NCBI RefSeq assembly: GCF_963678635.1
Contig: NC_087069.1
Span: forward strand, 5,627,472-5,691,471
DNA length: 64,000 nucleotides
Origin: Symsagittifera roscoffensis
Taxonomy: Eukaryota; Xenacoelomorpha; Acoela; Convolutidae
Direction of reading: 5' to 3'
Below the pieces are notes generated by a model. It ran no database searches. It saw nothing but the letters and a program-made list of their open reading frames with translations, and had not been told where the DNA came from. Below, piece after piece: positions 13,901 to 26,600 of this stretch. Made by a program: the position numbers and the translations under genes. Every line of letters starts with the position of its first letter. Position 1 is the first letter of the stretch.

Positions 13901-16690
13901 ACGTGAGAAGAGGTTCAACGAACGGACAAACACGGGAAGTGGATGTCGGCAAGGAATGGGTCTCGAAGGGGCACCAGGCCACTGGGAAGCAAATGACGAG
14001 TGATCCCCTGGAAAGGAATAAAACGAGGAACACCTCCCGGCCATGGTGGGTGGCCCCCGAGACATTGAAGGAAACGGAAGACTGCTTGAAGAAGTTGGAC
14101 AGTGGAGTGGCTCGCAAGCGACGCAATTGGGCCACCCAGCAAAAGGCTTAGGTTAACAAGATAGAATTGGGAAACCAACTGAAGAGGACCTGGCAGAACT
14201 TATTGAAGGATCATTTTGAAGAAGCAATGATGACACCCTCGTCAGCACCGCCATTGATGGCGAATCCCTTCGTTAGAACCGCAGGACAATTGATGTTCAC
14301 ATGGAGTCTGGTGGGAATAGAGTTGGAGACACTGACCTCGTATGACAGGTTGAAGTTGGGAAGCAAGAAACTAGAAGTGTATCAAGCACTGATGCAACAC
14401 GTGGCCAGGGATAATTCAGGCTTGAGCCTGGCCAGGAGGAAAGATGCCACCTGTTTCTTGAGATGGATAATGTCAATGATGTCTGATAGCACCATCTTGG
14501 CGTGCCACCAAAGAGCAAGCGGAAGTAAAACCGTGGAAAGGAGAGTCTCAACAGTCATCTTAAACGTATATCAGAGTAGTGGAATAGAAAAAAAGAATGG
14601 CTCCAGACTATCCCTAGAGAGCCACAGAAAGCTGGACGAGGTACGGAGATTTCACAACAAGAAGTTCGAAGAGGAACACGATGTTCACCGTAACCTGGCC
14701 TCGCCAGAGCAGTACTCGAGACTCAGTGAGAAAGGGGAATATCAGTACGTGTCGGGAGTAATGGGGATAGCCTATAACCCCTTCTTAGACTCAGAAGCTG
14801 GAGGTGCTCACAGGAACCACGAGGTAGCGGAGCTGCTGAAGTTTTGGACAGAGAAAATAGTGGAAATAGACGCGCTGGAGAGAGAGAGGCCGAGCCTGGG
14901 CCTGATTCTTGAGAAAACACCGGAGGTTTTGAGCATACCGCGCTTGAACAAGAGAGTTGAACTGAAGATGGGTAATGGCAATGGCTTGTTGATCACGAAC
15001 TTGGGAGTGGTATGGAAGTTACTAAGGCCCTCCTGGTGCCCACATCCCCACGCAAGTCTGATCGAGGAGACCACTGAGCGGGTGAGGTTAGCACCAACAG
15101 AAGATGAAGATCTAGCAAAGATGAGTGTGGTGCGCAAACTGATCTTACCTCAGGTGAAGGAGTCAGGCGAAAAGACGAACAAACTTGGGTCAGCAAAGAA
15201 GATGGAGCCGGGTAGCTATCTGGATTCGACGTGTGGGAATGGAGAGCACACCTGCGATGGACGATCATGCGTCAGGATACTGTCTTTTCAAAAAGAAGAT
15301 CTGGTCACTTGGTTTGAAGACATCACGGAGAGGGAGAAGAGTGAAGTACAAATAGTGGCGGAGTGTTACGCGAGAACTACGGTGAACATAGCAACAGCTC
15401 TCGGATTCTTCTCGAGAATGTGCAGTTTGCAGTCACTGGAGAGGCTGGAGTCTGAACACCATTTAGTGACTGCGTTGAGCGTGGAATCATGGCCTGGGGT
15501 GTTGCAGGTGACTCAAAAGCACATCCGGAGCTGGAAGGTCGGTCTCGAGGCGGAAATCGGATTTCCCATGAGCGAAGCCTATGGTCTGCCATTGAATGCG
15601 AAATCCCTGATAGGGTCAGTGATGGCCAATTTGTGTGGAAGCCACTACCCACTGCACATGGCGATGGTGGAAGCATCCAGCCAGAGAGTATTAGTGGACA
15701 AAGCCTTCTCAGTGCCCAAGTGCGTAAGGTTGGCTCGGGTATCGCATCACTCACATAAGCTGTTGAGAAAAATCCCAGGGACAGTGCCAAAAGAATTGAG
15801 AGATGACTTGAGTGAAATCTGGGGGGAAGAGCTTTTGAAGTTCGAAAGTGAGAACACAAGCGATCACGAGAGGCAAAATGTGATCGGAAAACCTGTGGGG
15901 GGTGCTCCAAACATGGAAGAGAACGACACGATGCATGAGAAGATGATGGAGCTTGAGCCTCTCTTGGAAGCCTCGGGAGAGCGCAACCTCAGGAGCATTG
16001 AGATCACCCATGGAGAATGCCCTTGCCACTGTCTGGCACAAACGGTGTGGTATCCATATCACGCGAACTTTTGCTCTGAGATGGATAGAAGAGAATATAA
16101 CGAAGACGCCAACGGCTGAGTCAATATACGCGATAGACTACAGCAGGAGACTCGAGTTGTTTGAGACTGCATGCAAGGTATTCGCCATACCAATGGAAGT
16201 CAGACACGTATGGAGCCGCTTGAGGTACTTTCACTGGTTTCGAGCGACACTGACGTCTTGGTTATATATGACAACGAAAGATCACATGAGAAAATATCAA
16301 AAGGAGTATCGACAGTTCCAGGCCGAGATTGGACCGGAAGCTTTCAAGAAACCTCTGTTAACCATTCGAAATGCGATCACGACAGGATGGAAGAGAGTGG
16401 GTAAAGTGTCTAGAGACAACACCAAAGCGAGGGAGACGACACTAGAGGAGGACCTGGCGAATAATGTGAGCCTGAGCCTTCACAACTCCTTTTGTTTGAA
16501 CCGGGAATCGAGGGTGAAGGGACTGCCCAACCAGGCAAAGAGATTGCAGGAGCAAAGGGAATGGATGCGATCCTATGAACAGCTGAAGGCTTGGGAAGAG
16601 ATCGTGATTAGCTCCGATGATGAAGAAGCACTGTTTGCGGTGTCTAGTACTTCTGGGTCTGGCACCTCCAAGGCGAAGAGTGCGAAATGA
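7975..16690 (+). pseudogene. ORF3 of element 1, heavily broken (SGNH hydrolase-containing giant protein)
   Basis: This is the partner of the roughly 2,960-residue ORF3 of copy 2. The start ATG at 7975 gives MADMFWNSMPAALKK, but an 8-bp tandem duplication (TTGAGGGA) at about 8051-8058 shifts the frame; reading resumes from 8055. Frame changes or losses follow near 9500, 9785, 10160 (about 40 bp lost), 10310, 12290, 13170, 13610 and 16060, and stops lie at 10497-10499, 10979-10981, 12164-12166 and 14149-14151. The SGNH motifs survive in pieces: IIGDSLLRV near 9220, MIGTNDVSR near 9368 and DGIHFDRPKG near 9660. The coiled-coil repeats (LDRDQAKLDREQAQLERDQ) lie at 8460-8560. The C-terminus ends SKAKSAK at 16687. 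No product is expected. Confidence 0.88.
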
Positions 16691-17105
16691 GCGGATGGCT
16701 CAAAGAGAGTCTTGAGTCTTGAGAAGGAAGGGGGGCTTGAGCGTGAATTCGGATGAAATCTGGGTTCACGAAAAAGAAATTTTAACGAATCAGATATTGT
16801 TATTAATATGCTATATTTACTATATAAATGAAAATGCTGCATGACAATTTCCTGATCAAGTGGGACAAAAGAAATTTTAAATAATTGGCTTGAAAAGCGA
16901 AAATTCAAGGGTGCAGGTGTGTGCAGATTTTGATTGCTGTTTAACGATTGTGTGAAAATTTTACATGGCTGTGAATTTTGGGGTGTAGATAAGCTTAAGT
17001 CTGCTGCAAACTTCTGTAAATGACCACTGGCACTGTACCTTGAGCAACACTAGGTTTTCTGGGACTCACTGGCAGACGACAGCACACGATGAGGACATCG
17101 ATCTT
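16691..17105 (+). other. Element 1 3' untranslated region
   Basis: Non-coding DNA between the ORF3 stop and the polypurine tract. The equivalent 430 bp in copy 2 (39996-40423) is clearly homologous. No gene or structured RNA recognised. Confidence 0.7.
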
Positions 17106-17119
17106 GAGTCCGGGGAGTA
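17106..17119 (+). promoter_or_regulatory. Polypurine tract next to element 1 3' LTR
   Basis: GAGTCCGGGGAGTA lies directly against the TG that opens the LTR and is kept in copy 2 (GAGTCCGGGGAGTA, reverse strand, 39996-40009). Its place fits plus-strand priming. It is short and not purely purine, so function is inferred from position and conservation. Confidence 0.6.
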
Positions 17120-18004
17120 TGTGCCAGTCGGTCATATTTGGAAGTTTGACCTTGAGAGACACGAGAACTCTTAATTTTGGAGTGAAATTGAATTTTTCAA
17201 AAATTCGAATGGAGCCTGTCATGCACGATTTTCTCGCGACAACTGAAAACAGAACAAGTGAAATCAGAACGATCGAGTAACAATCGCGCGAAAGTTGTCA
17301 GATAAAAACAGTAGGAAATTGCCACTCGCAATTTCCGTCATAGTGAACTAGAGTAGAGCTGTCCTATCTGAAATAGAAGACACAGTATTCCCGAGAGAAC
17401 AATTATTCGAACTGGACTAGAGTGAACCTTCGATGGAAAGATGGACAGCTTGAGTGTCCCAATGGTTCACATAAAACTATATTCTAGAGTTCAAACTTAC
17501 CTCTGCCATTCAAACTGATAAACAGTGAACTTATCTAGTTATCTTAGTTAATTCTAGAGTTGCTCACCCATTTAATTACCCCTGTGCTTGAGCGCATCAG
17601 CATGTGAGTCCTTAATTTAAAATGCTAGAGTGTGTTTTATGATTGTTATGTTGAGTTAAGGCGAGTTTTAGGTTGATCCATCTGAAATGGATCAAAGTTC
17701 CACTGTCTAATAAAAAGTAACTTAACGGATTGTTCCGACCCGGTTTTTAACGGCGTTCGCGTATTTTGGGTATTTTGAGACCTAAGTATGGGGACGTTCT
17801 CAATTCTAGAGTGGGGGATATTTTTTTTGGTAGTAGCCTTTAAGCTGTAACAGGTCGTAGTCTCATGTCACAAGCGAACCGAATTGGCTCCGACCGTTTT
17901 GAGGTAGAAAAACACAAGAGATAGTGTCCCTGACTCTTGAAGCAATGGTTATAGGGCCTATTTTTCTTAAGCCTCATATGTGACAGCAGTGGACGAATGT
18001 TACA
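17120..18004 (+). repeat. 3' LTR of element 1 (885 bp)
   Basis: Starts TGTGCCAGTCGGTC and ends GAATGTTACA, the TG...CA ends of LTRs. It is homologous along its length to the two 905-bp LTRs of copy 2 in reverse orientation, but with many substitutions and small indels. It contains AATAAA at 17709-17714. The element-sense hexamers CTTGAG and CTAGAG occur about nine times. The sequence right of it (TCTGAAATAAG) is unrelated AT-rich DNA. The matching target-site copy would lie outside the window. Confidence 0.93.
17709..17714 (+). terminator. Polyadenylation signal in element 1 LTR
   Basis: AATAAA inside the context CTGTCTAATAAAAAG, which is unchanged in both LTRs of copy 2. It would define the 3' end of the element RNA in the LTR. 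Confidence 0.6.
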
Positions 18005-19825
18005 TCTGAAATAAGTAATATCTTGATCAGTAACTTTGTTTAATTTCGTTGGAAAAGTTATTTCGGAGAGAGCACCTCTCCAATCTCCGTCTTAAGCTAT
18101 TTCTTCTTTACGAACAATTCGAATACTGGCAAGAGTGTTGTCTGGGATATAACCCTGTTATGCCGTTAATATCAAATGTGCAGTAAACTCATCATTGCCC
18201 ATCTTTATCAAAATCTGCTTTGTTTTCAAACAAACTAAGTTCTTTTTTATTAAATTTTCCGTTGATTTCTCCCTACTCTGCGTCAAAAAGACTATTTACA
18301 GTAGGAGATACAACTTTTTAAATTACTTTTTCTGTAAAATATTGCTGGTAACTTTTTCTAAAAAGCAAGTCAGTTTTCGCATTTCGCACCTCGTCACCAA
18401 CAGAAAACAAAAGTTTTTACAACATTTTTGTTGAACTGTTTGCAATTATCGATACTAAAGCAGGCACATGCTTTCGCGTGACCATGTTTGGAGTTACTTT
18501 TGTTACTCTATTCACACATGAGTCGATCGTCAGAACAAAACTCTACTCCAGGTACTTGTAAGTAATACTTTTGAGCGATCGAACTATCCGTTCGGCAAAC
18601 GCTGATTCTTTTTGACTGAAAGTGTTGGGTTTGACGATTTCTTGTTAAGTATATAACTTTTCAATTTCTTCTTCGAACTCTGTGCCTTTTTCTACCAAAA
18701 ATATTTTGGTTCAGTGATTGGCTCAAAAGAATTGAAAATGAATTTGGTTCAGTGTTTGGCTCAGAAAGTTTCACTAGTATTTGAGATGACATGGTTCAGA
18801 GGTTTATTGGAGGAGATTTCAAGTCATCAGTATTTGAGATGGAATGATTCAAAGGTTTATCGAGGAGAAATCCCGCGAAGAATTTTTATTGCTTTAAAAA
18901 CCTTTCTACGGGCTAGCTTTTCTTTTATGTGCCTTCACACGTAACAGAAAGGTTTAGTTTGAAGTCAAAATGTTTGAAAATTTTTAAGGTTTAAATTAAA
19001 ACACTGCAATATTTGTAATTGGAATCGGCCAACAAATGCGGATTCCGCTCACTGTTCGCAGTTTCCGCTTACAGTTTGCGGATTTCGCTAACAGGTTACC
19101 ATTTTTGCAACAATTCTTTTCTACTATACCTAAAATTTATAATTTATTAGTGGATTTCACAAATACTGTTGCGGAATCCGCAAAGTTGCCTCTTTTTTGA
19201 ATGTTTTTGGGCATTGGTGTTTTGGTTACTTATTTTTAGAATCAAAAAAAGTAAAGACGATCAAAGGAAAAGAGCAATGTTGCGGATTTTGCGACAAGTC
19301 TGATTTCGACCTGCTGCGGTTTCCGCTTACAGATTACAAAATGCACAGTTTGCAGTTTGGCCTCGTAATGCATCTGCAACAATTTTTTTCCACTGATAAA
19401 CATTTGCATTCGTTCTCGCATCTTCTCCAACAGCATTGAAACCTTCCCTGGAATTTTTTTGTTTTCAATAAAACAACCTCAATCTTTTCAGCTAATGTGC
19501 TCTCGGAGCTTTAATTAAACTCATGGCAATGCAGCAGTAAAATCTGAAAACAAAAATTAAACAAAATTTTGATCAAAAACATATGAAAACTGAGTATAAA
19601 AACACTGTTTTCAAATGAGACTCTTTTAAATAAGAATAACGCGTGTCACTTGCCTTGAAACGATAAAGGTTTAACAAAAAATTAGCGAAGCATTTGATAG
19701 GGTTTGACATTTTACTTTATTTTGCGGAGGCATGGAATGCGGAAATAATTGCGAATTTTTTTCGCGAAGCTGTATTGGCTTGTGATAGTAGTTGCATAGA
19801 TATTGTAAAACTTAGATTTCTAATT
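18005..19825. other. AT-rich DNA without recognised gene
   Basis: No convincing coding region: open frames are short and low-complexity. Two local repeats are visible. A direct duplication of about 50-58 bp lies at 18775-18876 (both units share TATTTGAGATG, TTCA.AGGTTTAT and GAGGAGA). A set of related short boxes built on CGGATT and TTCCGC followed by TTACAG lies scattered at 19030-19340. Confidence 0.6.
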
Positions 19826-20105
19826 CTTTCCACTTTCGTTACGAAAGTAACGGATTATTTGTGCTCGAGTGGTTTTTTGTTCTTCAGACAAGTTTCGACT
19901 TTTTAACTAGCCTTTTTTAACAGAATTTTTTCTTATTCAAATGGGTTTTGTTGTCCTGAGCTTGATTTTTATGAACTGTTTCACCTATGATCAATTTTCG
20001 TAATTTTATAGGGGTTTAAAGATTGTCATTTCAGCAGATTTTGCACAAACTACGCGCTTTCGCATTATTAACGCGTAAACGGAGATTTAATCCGTCTTAT
20101 AAATC
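19826..20105 (-). repeat. Dispersed AT-rich repeat, copy A
   Basis: Its reverse complement matches 22972-23260 over most of its length: ACGGATTAA, ACGCGTTAA, CTTTAAACCCC, ATCA.AGGTGAAA, GGCTAGTTAAAAAGTCGAAA, CGAGCACAAAT and the palindromic end ACTTTCG-nnn-CGAAAGT. No coding capacity. It may be a MITE-like or satellite-derived dispersed repeat. Confidence 0.75.
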
Positions 20106-20329
20106 GTTCCAAATTGGTTGAAGGAAGCTTTTCTGCCAGAATTGGTTGGTGGCCTGGAGCAACATATATCACTTTGTACTTTATTTCGCGTGTGGGGGAT
20201 GATTTTCACAAAAAATCTCAAAGAGAAAAAAAAAGATTTTTTGATACATTTAGTTTTTCAAGTTAATACTGCTCCATGGCTCTTAAAAGACAGTCAGAAC
20301 TTATGGCTCCGCTTTGATACGAGCAGTCT

Positions 20330-20550
20330 TTGGCCAAAATGGCAATCTTTAAACCCACGTAACTTTACGAAAAATGATCACAGGTGAAATATATTTTCAA
20401 ATTTGAGCTCAAGACAACAATACCTTTTGAATGATAAAAAGATTTCGTCAAAAAAGGCTAGTTAAAAAGTCGAAATTTGTCTATAGAAAAAAAACCTACC
20501 TCGAGCTCAAACATTCCGTCACTTTCGTATCGAAAGTTGGAACAATAAGG
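20330..20550 (+). repeat. Dispersed AT-rich repeat, copy B
   Basis: Matches copy C from GCCAAAATGGCAATCTTTAAA to ACTTTCGTATCGAAAGT. With copy A, 225 bp away and inverted, it makes a large inverted pair. Its outer (left) part is degraded. Confidence 0.75.
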
Positions 20551-22971
20551 TTTCTAACGGATTCCAATAATGAGTAACAAGTGTTAGATATTGAATCGTT
20601 TGACATTTGTAGGATTGATTTGATAGCCTCAATTGGAACGATTTTGGTGTGCGGGATAAATTGCGACTCATAAAATATAGCTCGCCTCACGCTTTCAGGA
20701 CTATGAATGAAATCTACAAAGCGCGCATAAATTAGCCCAAAGCATGGCCAATTTGGCATGTTACATGCTCTTAAATCTTTACAAAATTTGCTCGGAGGTA
20801 AAATATTTGTTTTTGGGGAGTGAAATCACTGAATAAAAAAACACAACAAGCGTAAATGTTACGTTTTTTTCTAAAGTCAGAACTGTAAATTTAAATGGCT
20901 TTTTTCCTATGGAGGGTCGTTGGAAGTATTGCTAAGAATGAAACTCTTCAAAAGCAGTACCACAACAATCTTGTTTTGCATTCCAAGATGCGTATTGTGC
21001 AGACATTGTTTTTGAAAAAAACCACAAAAATTGCAACCCTTGCTAACTGATTGACTATTTTAACATTTAACTACTACCCCACAACAATTTCAAAGTTCCA
21101 AGTCTCGAGACAAAATTTAAAATGAGGAGAAGAAATTATTTGACAACAAGTTGCAAACTGATATGAAATCGTTTGAGTTTTGGTCTTGGTACATGGTGAT
21201 GCTTCAAGAGCGATTTGAAGTCAGGGCAGTTTGAATTACTCAAGAAGGGGGTCTGTTTCAGTCTTGCAGCCATTTTCTCGGATGAGGTCACAAGTAGAAC
21301 CAATTACTGCTGACTACAAAACTAACACTGCTAAGCTGAGAAGAAAATTTTTCGAAAGTCATAAGTTGAAATTGAAGGAAGATTTAAGAATAATTTTTTT
21401 TTGTGAGATATAACTTTCTGATGCTGTTTGTTGGTTCAGTTTACTAAGTTCATTTGAGTGGTACGTTTGTTTTGCAGATGATACTATTTTGTTTAACAGG
21501 CTTAATACTTTTAACTTAAGTTTCATTTTGTCAATCGTAGATTGAAGAGAAACTAAGACAGTATCGATTTTTGACTCTTTAAAAGTACCATGGTTGAGAT
21601 CCACGAGACCTATCACCCTTTGGTTCTTAGTAACGAATCCCCCCATAAAGAATGGATTTAATGGTTAAGAATATGTGAATTTTTCGTATTTAGCAACAAA
21701 TCTTTCCGCCCCTTTTTGCAAAAGGAGAGAATAGGTAAAGTGTAGATAGATCACCTGATTAATCGATTGAGATGATTTATCTCTAGATGAACCGTTTTGT
21801 TTTCAAAATGTCAAATCCACTTGCCTGTAATCAAATATCAAAGAATTAAGTTTAGTTTACTTTATATTGCACTTTTCTTAGCTTGGTTTTTTCTAAGTTT
21901 TTTTGACAAGTGCCAAGGTGGTAAAGAAATGAGTTGCATCCAATATTTTCATGTTTCTAGTTTGTTTTATGCATGCTGTTTTCATTATTTTTGTCAGTAA
22001 AAAATAAAATCTCAGCTTAAAGTGTGACTGACCATTGTTAAAAACCACAATATGATTTTTGTATTTTGTCATGTACACGTTGTTTTTTTGCACGCACCAT
22101 TTTTTATCTACTTGGTGGTGTTTTATTTTGTTATTTATCTCAAATGTTTTTTATCTTTGTTCTATCAGCTGATTATTTTTGACGTGAACAGAGACCAATG
22201 CTTCAGTTGTTAGCTGATAACGTAAAAATGAAGCGGTAAAATCGATGTTTAATTTTACTGCTTCTCTGTTTTGCTTAATTTTTGTTCTGTATAAGCAGGC
22301 CGTCATTTTTACTGTTGCTGTTGTTTTTGTTGTTGACTAAAATCAACTTTTATGTTATCAACAATGTTATCAGCATAGCTTAAAGTATTCCAATTGAAAA
22401 CAACTTCGAAAAAAGTTCCGTCTAACAAAATATAATAAAGTTTTGATTGTAGCCGATCACTATTGGAGTACTTTTTTGTTTTCGGCAGGTTAATTAGAGC
22501 AGCAGTTATCGAAACAATAGCGACAAAATTTTATCAAAATTTTGTTGATGGCACTGATAATTTAAAACAAAGGAGTCGAGGTAAGTTGGAAAAATACGTT
22601 GGTTTAGATCCAATCTTAGTCTCTTTTTTTTTTTGAATGAAGTAACGCTTGTACAAAAACTTTTTCAAATTTCTGAAATTGTGACACAACTGCTGACCAA
22701 AAACTCTATTCATAGTCATTTCATAATTAAAATAGGACTGCTCGTATCAGGGCAAAGCCCTGCACGTTCCGACTGCCTTTCAAGGTTAATGGAGCAGTAA
22801 TAACATTTAAAATTCAATTAAAAAAACAAAATAAAAAAAAATCTAAAATTTGAAACTTTTTATGAACATCATCCCCCCACACGCCATACAAAGTTCAAAA
22901 GGATAGATTTCGCTCCTTGTAACAAACCAATTATGGCACATAAGCTTCTTTTAACTAATTAGGAGCACTTT
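20551..22971. other. AT-rich DNA without recognised gene
   Basis: No gene recognised. One short - strand frame at 21359-21646 (95 codons, starting MGGFVTKNQRVIGLVDLNHG) looks more protein-like than its neighbours, with a helical, Lys/Leu-rich centre (STIDKMKLKLKVLSLLNKI). An in-frame stop lies seven codons upstream, and nothing in the window matches it. It may be a remnant of a mobile-element gene or chance. Confidence 0.4.
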
Positions 22972-23260
22972 CTAAGACGGATTAACTCTCCGCTTACGCG
23001 TTAAAAGCGCAAAAAATATCGCGCGTTAATTGTCCCAAATTCGCCAAAATAGCACTCTTTAAACCCCCGTAACTTTACGAAAAATAATCACAGGTGAAAT
23101 ATCTTTTCAAATTTGAGCTCGGATCAACAATACTTTTCGAAAGATGTAAAAAAATCCGTCAAAAATGGCTAGTTAAAAAGTCGAAATTTGTCTGAAGAAA
23201 AAAACCCACCCCGAGCACAAATATTACGTTACTTTCGTATCGAAAGTCGGAACAATAATT
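22972..23260 (+). repeat. Dispersed AT-rich repeat, copy C (most complete)
   Basis: About 290 bp starting at TAAGACGGATTAA and ending just after ACTTTCGTATCGAAAGT. It is the best reference for copies A and B. The terminal 7-bp arms with a 3-bp centre form a short perfect hairpin kept in all three copies. Confidence 0.75.
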
Positions 23261-23494
23261 TCAATTGTTTCTGTATAATTCCATACAGAATGATATGTAA
23301 CATACATCTATATGCATCTATCTAACATAACTTTCCCTTACGTGAAAAGTGTTTTTCATATCTTTTCCTTTTGTCTCAAAAGTTTGTGTTCTCTCAGAAG
23401 TCAGCACAAACAAGGACTTTTGAAACACGCCTACTGGCTCAAATATAAAAATCTTACTCTAAATTGCCTCTAATTACTCGCGATGTCAGTCAAG

Positions 23495-23694
23495 NNNNNN
23501 NNNNNNNNNNNNNNNNNNNNNNNNNNNNNNNNNNNNNNNNNNNNNNNNNNNNNNNNNNNNNNNNNNNNNNNNNNNNNNNNNNNNNNNNNNNNNNNNNNNN
23601 NNNNNNNNNNNNNNNNNNNNNNNNNNNNNNNNNNNNNNNNNNNNNNNNNNNNNNNNNNNNNNNNNNNNNNNNNNNNNNNNNNNNNNNNNNNNNN
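23495..23694. other. Assembly gap (200 Ns)
   Basis: Exactly 200 N bases. The round number points to a fixed-size scaffold gap of unknown true length, so the distance between the flanks is not reliable. Confidence 0.99.
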
Positions 23695-26600
23695 TAAATC
23701 TAATTTTTCAAGCTATTGTATGCCTGCACGCTGACCTTATAAGCTCAAACTTAAACCAAAAATCAAAACTTTTGTGCCCATATCATTGCTAAGAACTGAT
23801 TAAAAACAATTGCTCGATTAATTGATTGATTAATTGGTCGAAATGAACCCACCATATAGTAAAGAAAGGATTTATTTCGCCTGAAAAAATAATGAACCAA
23901 ATAATACGTATTGCAACTAAATATGGAAAGGACAAACAACGGGATCATGGAATGCACCAGGCATCTTCCCTTATACTGTAGAAGAATATAGCTTTAATAA
24001 CAATAAAGTAAACTAGCGTTTAACGCACCTTCGGTGCTCCGAAATTTTTCGACAGCTCATGAAAAACCGCATATATTGGAAACAACATCTGCAAACTTTT
24101 AGTGTACTCTGACTGCACCCAATTACAGGGTTGGTAATTTCGAACTTTTAATTTTTTTTTAATTCCCATTTTAAAAGCTTCATCAGGAAAACTTAATGGG
24201 CCTCTGGAGAAATTTGGAGACCAGAATTGCAACCACTGAGAGTCCCTGAGAGCACCCTACTATAGGGTTAGGAATCTAAAAATTTGTGAATTTTTTTAAA
24301 ACCTGTTTCCGAAAAAAAATCTTATCTCGGAAACTAAAAGGATTTGAGCATTCAAATTAAGAGGCAAGATTTGAGACGCTGACAATAAGTTTGTATCATA
24401 ATCAAGTTAGTAGTTTCAAATTTTTTGAATTTCTTTGTAGATAAGTTCTTTGAGAAATTTTGAAAAAATCAAAAAACGTCAACTCGGAAACTAAAAGCAT
24501 TTGAGCAGTCGCGTTTAGCAGTCGCATGTGGCGAATTTTGCAACTCTTTAGAGTACCTTGACAACACCGAACTATAATGTTGGAAATTTCAAATTTTGAA
24601 AAAATAATTAATTTAAACTTTCTGAAGTTTTCTGAAAATTTTTGAAAAAATCACAAAAAACGTCAGATCTCGAAAACTACAAAGATTTGAGCAGTCATAC
24701 TTGGTAGCAAGATTCGCAATCTTTGAGATTGCTCTGACAGGACCTGACTACAGAGCTGAGAATTTCAGATTTTTAAAAAGAAAAAATAATTTTAGTTTTC
24801 TGAAAATTTTTGGAAAAAATCACAAAAAAAAAATCATATCTCGAAAACTACAAAAAAAATTGAGCAGTCATACTCGGCGACAAGAGTCGCAATTTTACGA
24901 CAGCTCATGAAAAACCGCATATATTGGAAACAACATCTGCAAACTTTTAGTGTACTCTGAATGCACCCAATTACAGGGTTGATAATTTCGAACTTCTAAA
25001 TTTTTTTAATTCCCATTTTAAAAGCTTCATCAGAAAAACTTAATAGGCCTCAGGAGAAATTTGGAGACCAGAATTGCAACCACTGAGAGTCCCTGAGAGC
25101 ACCCTACTATTGGGTTAGGAATCTAAAATTTTGTGAATTTTTAAAACCTGTTTCCGAAAAAAAAATGAAAAAAAAAAACGTCTTATCTCGGCAACTAAAA
25201 GGATTTGAGCATTCAAATTAAGAGGCAAGATTTGAGACGCCTCGGTGTACGCTGACAAAAAGTTTGTATCATAATCAAGTTAGTAGTTTCAATTTTTTTG
25301 AATTTCTTTGTAGATAAGTTCTTTGAAAAATTTTGAAAAAATCAAAAAACGTCAACTCGGAAACTAAAAGCATTTGAGCAGTCATACTTGGTAGCAAGAT
25401 TCGCAATTTTTGAGAGTGCTCTGACAGGACCTGACTACAGGGTTGAGAACTTCAGATTTTTAAAAAGTAAAAATAATTTTAGTTTTCTGAAAATTTTTGG
25501 AAAAAATCACAAAAAAAAATCATATCTCGAAAACGACAAAAAATGAGGCAAGATTTGTAACTCCTTAAACAGCTCTGACAGCACCCAACTACAAGATTGG
25601 GAATTTCAAAAATTGAGAAATAATGAATTAAAATTTTCTGAAAATTTTTGAGAAAAAAAAAACAAAAAAACATCATAACTCGCAAACTACAAGGATTTGA
25701 TCAGTCATATTTGGAGGCAAGATTCAAGATCCTTGATAGTACTCTGACAGTACCCAACTGAAGGGTTGGGAATTTCAGATTTTTAAAAAATAATAATCAT
25801 TAAAGTTTTCTGAAAATTTTTGAAAAAATCACAAAAAACGTCATATCTCGAAAACTACCAAGAATTGAGCAGTCATAACTGGAGGCACGATTCGCAATCT
25901 TTGAGAATACTCTGACAGGACCCAACTACAGGGTTGGGAATTTCAGGTTTTGCGGGAAAAAAATAAAATAATTTTTCTGAAATTTTTTTGAAAAAATCAC
26001 AAAAAACGTCATATCTTGAAAACTACAAGGATTTGATCAGTCATATTTGAAGGCAAGATTCGCGATCCTTGATAGTACTCTGACAGTACCCAATTAGAGG
26101 GTTGGGAATTTCAGATTTTCTAAAAAAATTAAATAAATTAAGTTTTCTGTAAATTAAACTTACCCAACAGTACCCAACTAGAGGGTTGAGAATTTCAGAT
26201 TTTCAAAAAAAAAATTCAGTTTTCTGAAAATTTTTGAAAAAATCACAAAAAACGTCATATCTCGAAAACTACCAAGAATTGAGCAGTCATATTTGGAGGC
26301 AAGATTCGCAATCTTTGAAAATACTCTGACAGGGCCCAACTACAGGGTTGGGAATTTCAGATTTTGCAAAAAAAAATTAATTTGAGTTTTCTGAAAATTT
26401 TTTTAAAAAATCCCAAAAACGTCATATCTCGAAAACTACAAAGAATTGAGCAGTCATATTTGGAGGCAAAATTTGTAACTCCTTAGAGTACTCTGACAGC
26501 AACCAACTACAGGGTTGGGAACTTCAAGTTTTGTAAATTATTTTGTTATTTATTGGCATATATTGGAAATAATATTTGCATCCTTTGAGTGTACTCTGAC

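Larger units (their letters stand above)
1..18004 (+). mobile_element. Giant Ty3/gypsy-type LTR retrotransposon, copy 1 (5' end outside window, decayed)
   Basis: The same gene order as the complete copy on the opposite strand at 39091-62036 is seen here: gag, pol (protease, RT, RNase H, integrase, macro-like tail), ORF3, then a 3' LTR that starts TGTGCCAGTCGG and ends in ATGTTACA. The window begins inside gag, at about residue 441 of the complete copy, so the 5' LTR, leader and gag N-terminus are missing. Pol has one nonsense codon and two 1-nt deletions. ORF3 has at least ten stops, frameshifts or small deletions. The LTR has diverged clearly from those of copy 2. It is therefore an older, dead insertion. 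The body has balanced base composition and stops sharply at 18004, where AT-rich DNA begins. Confidence 0.93.
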
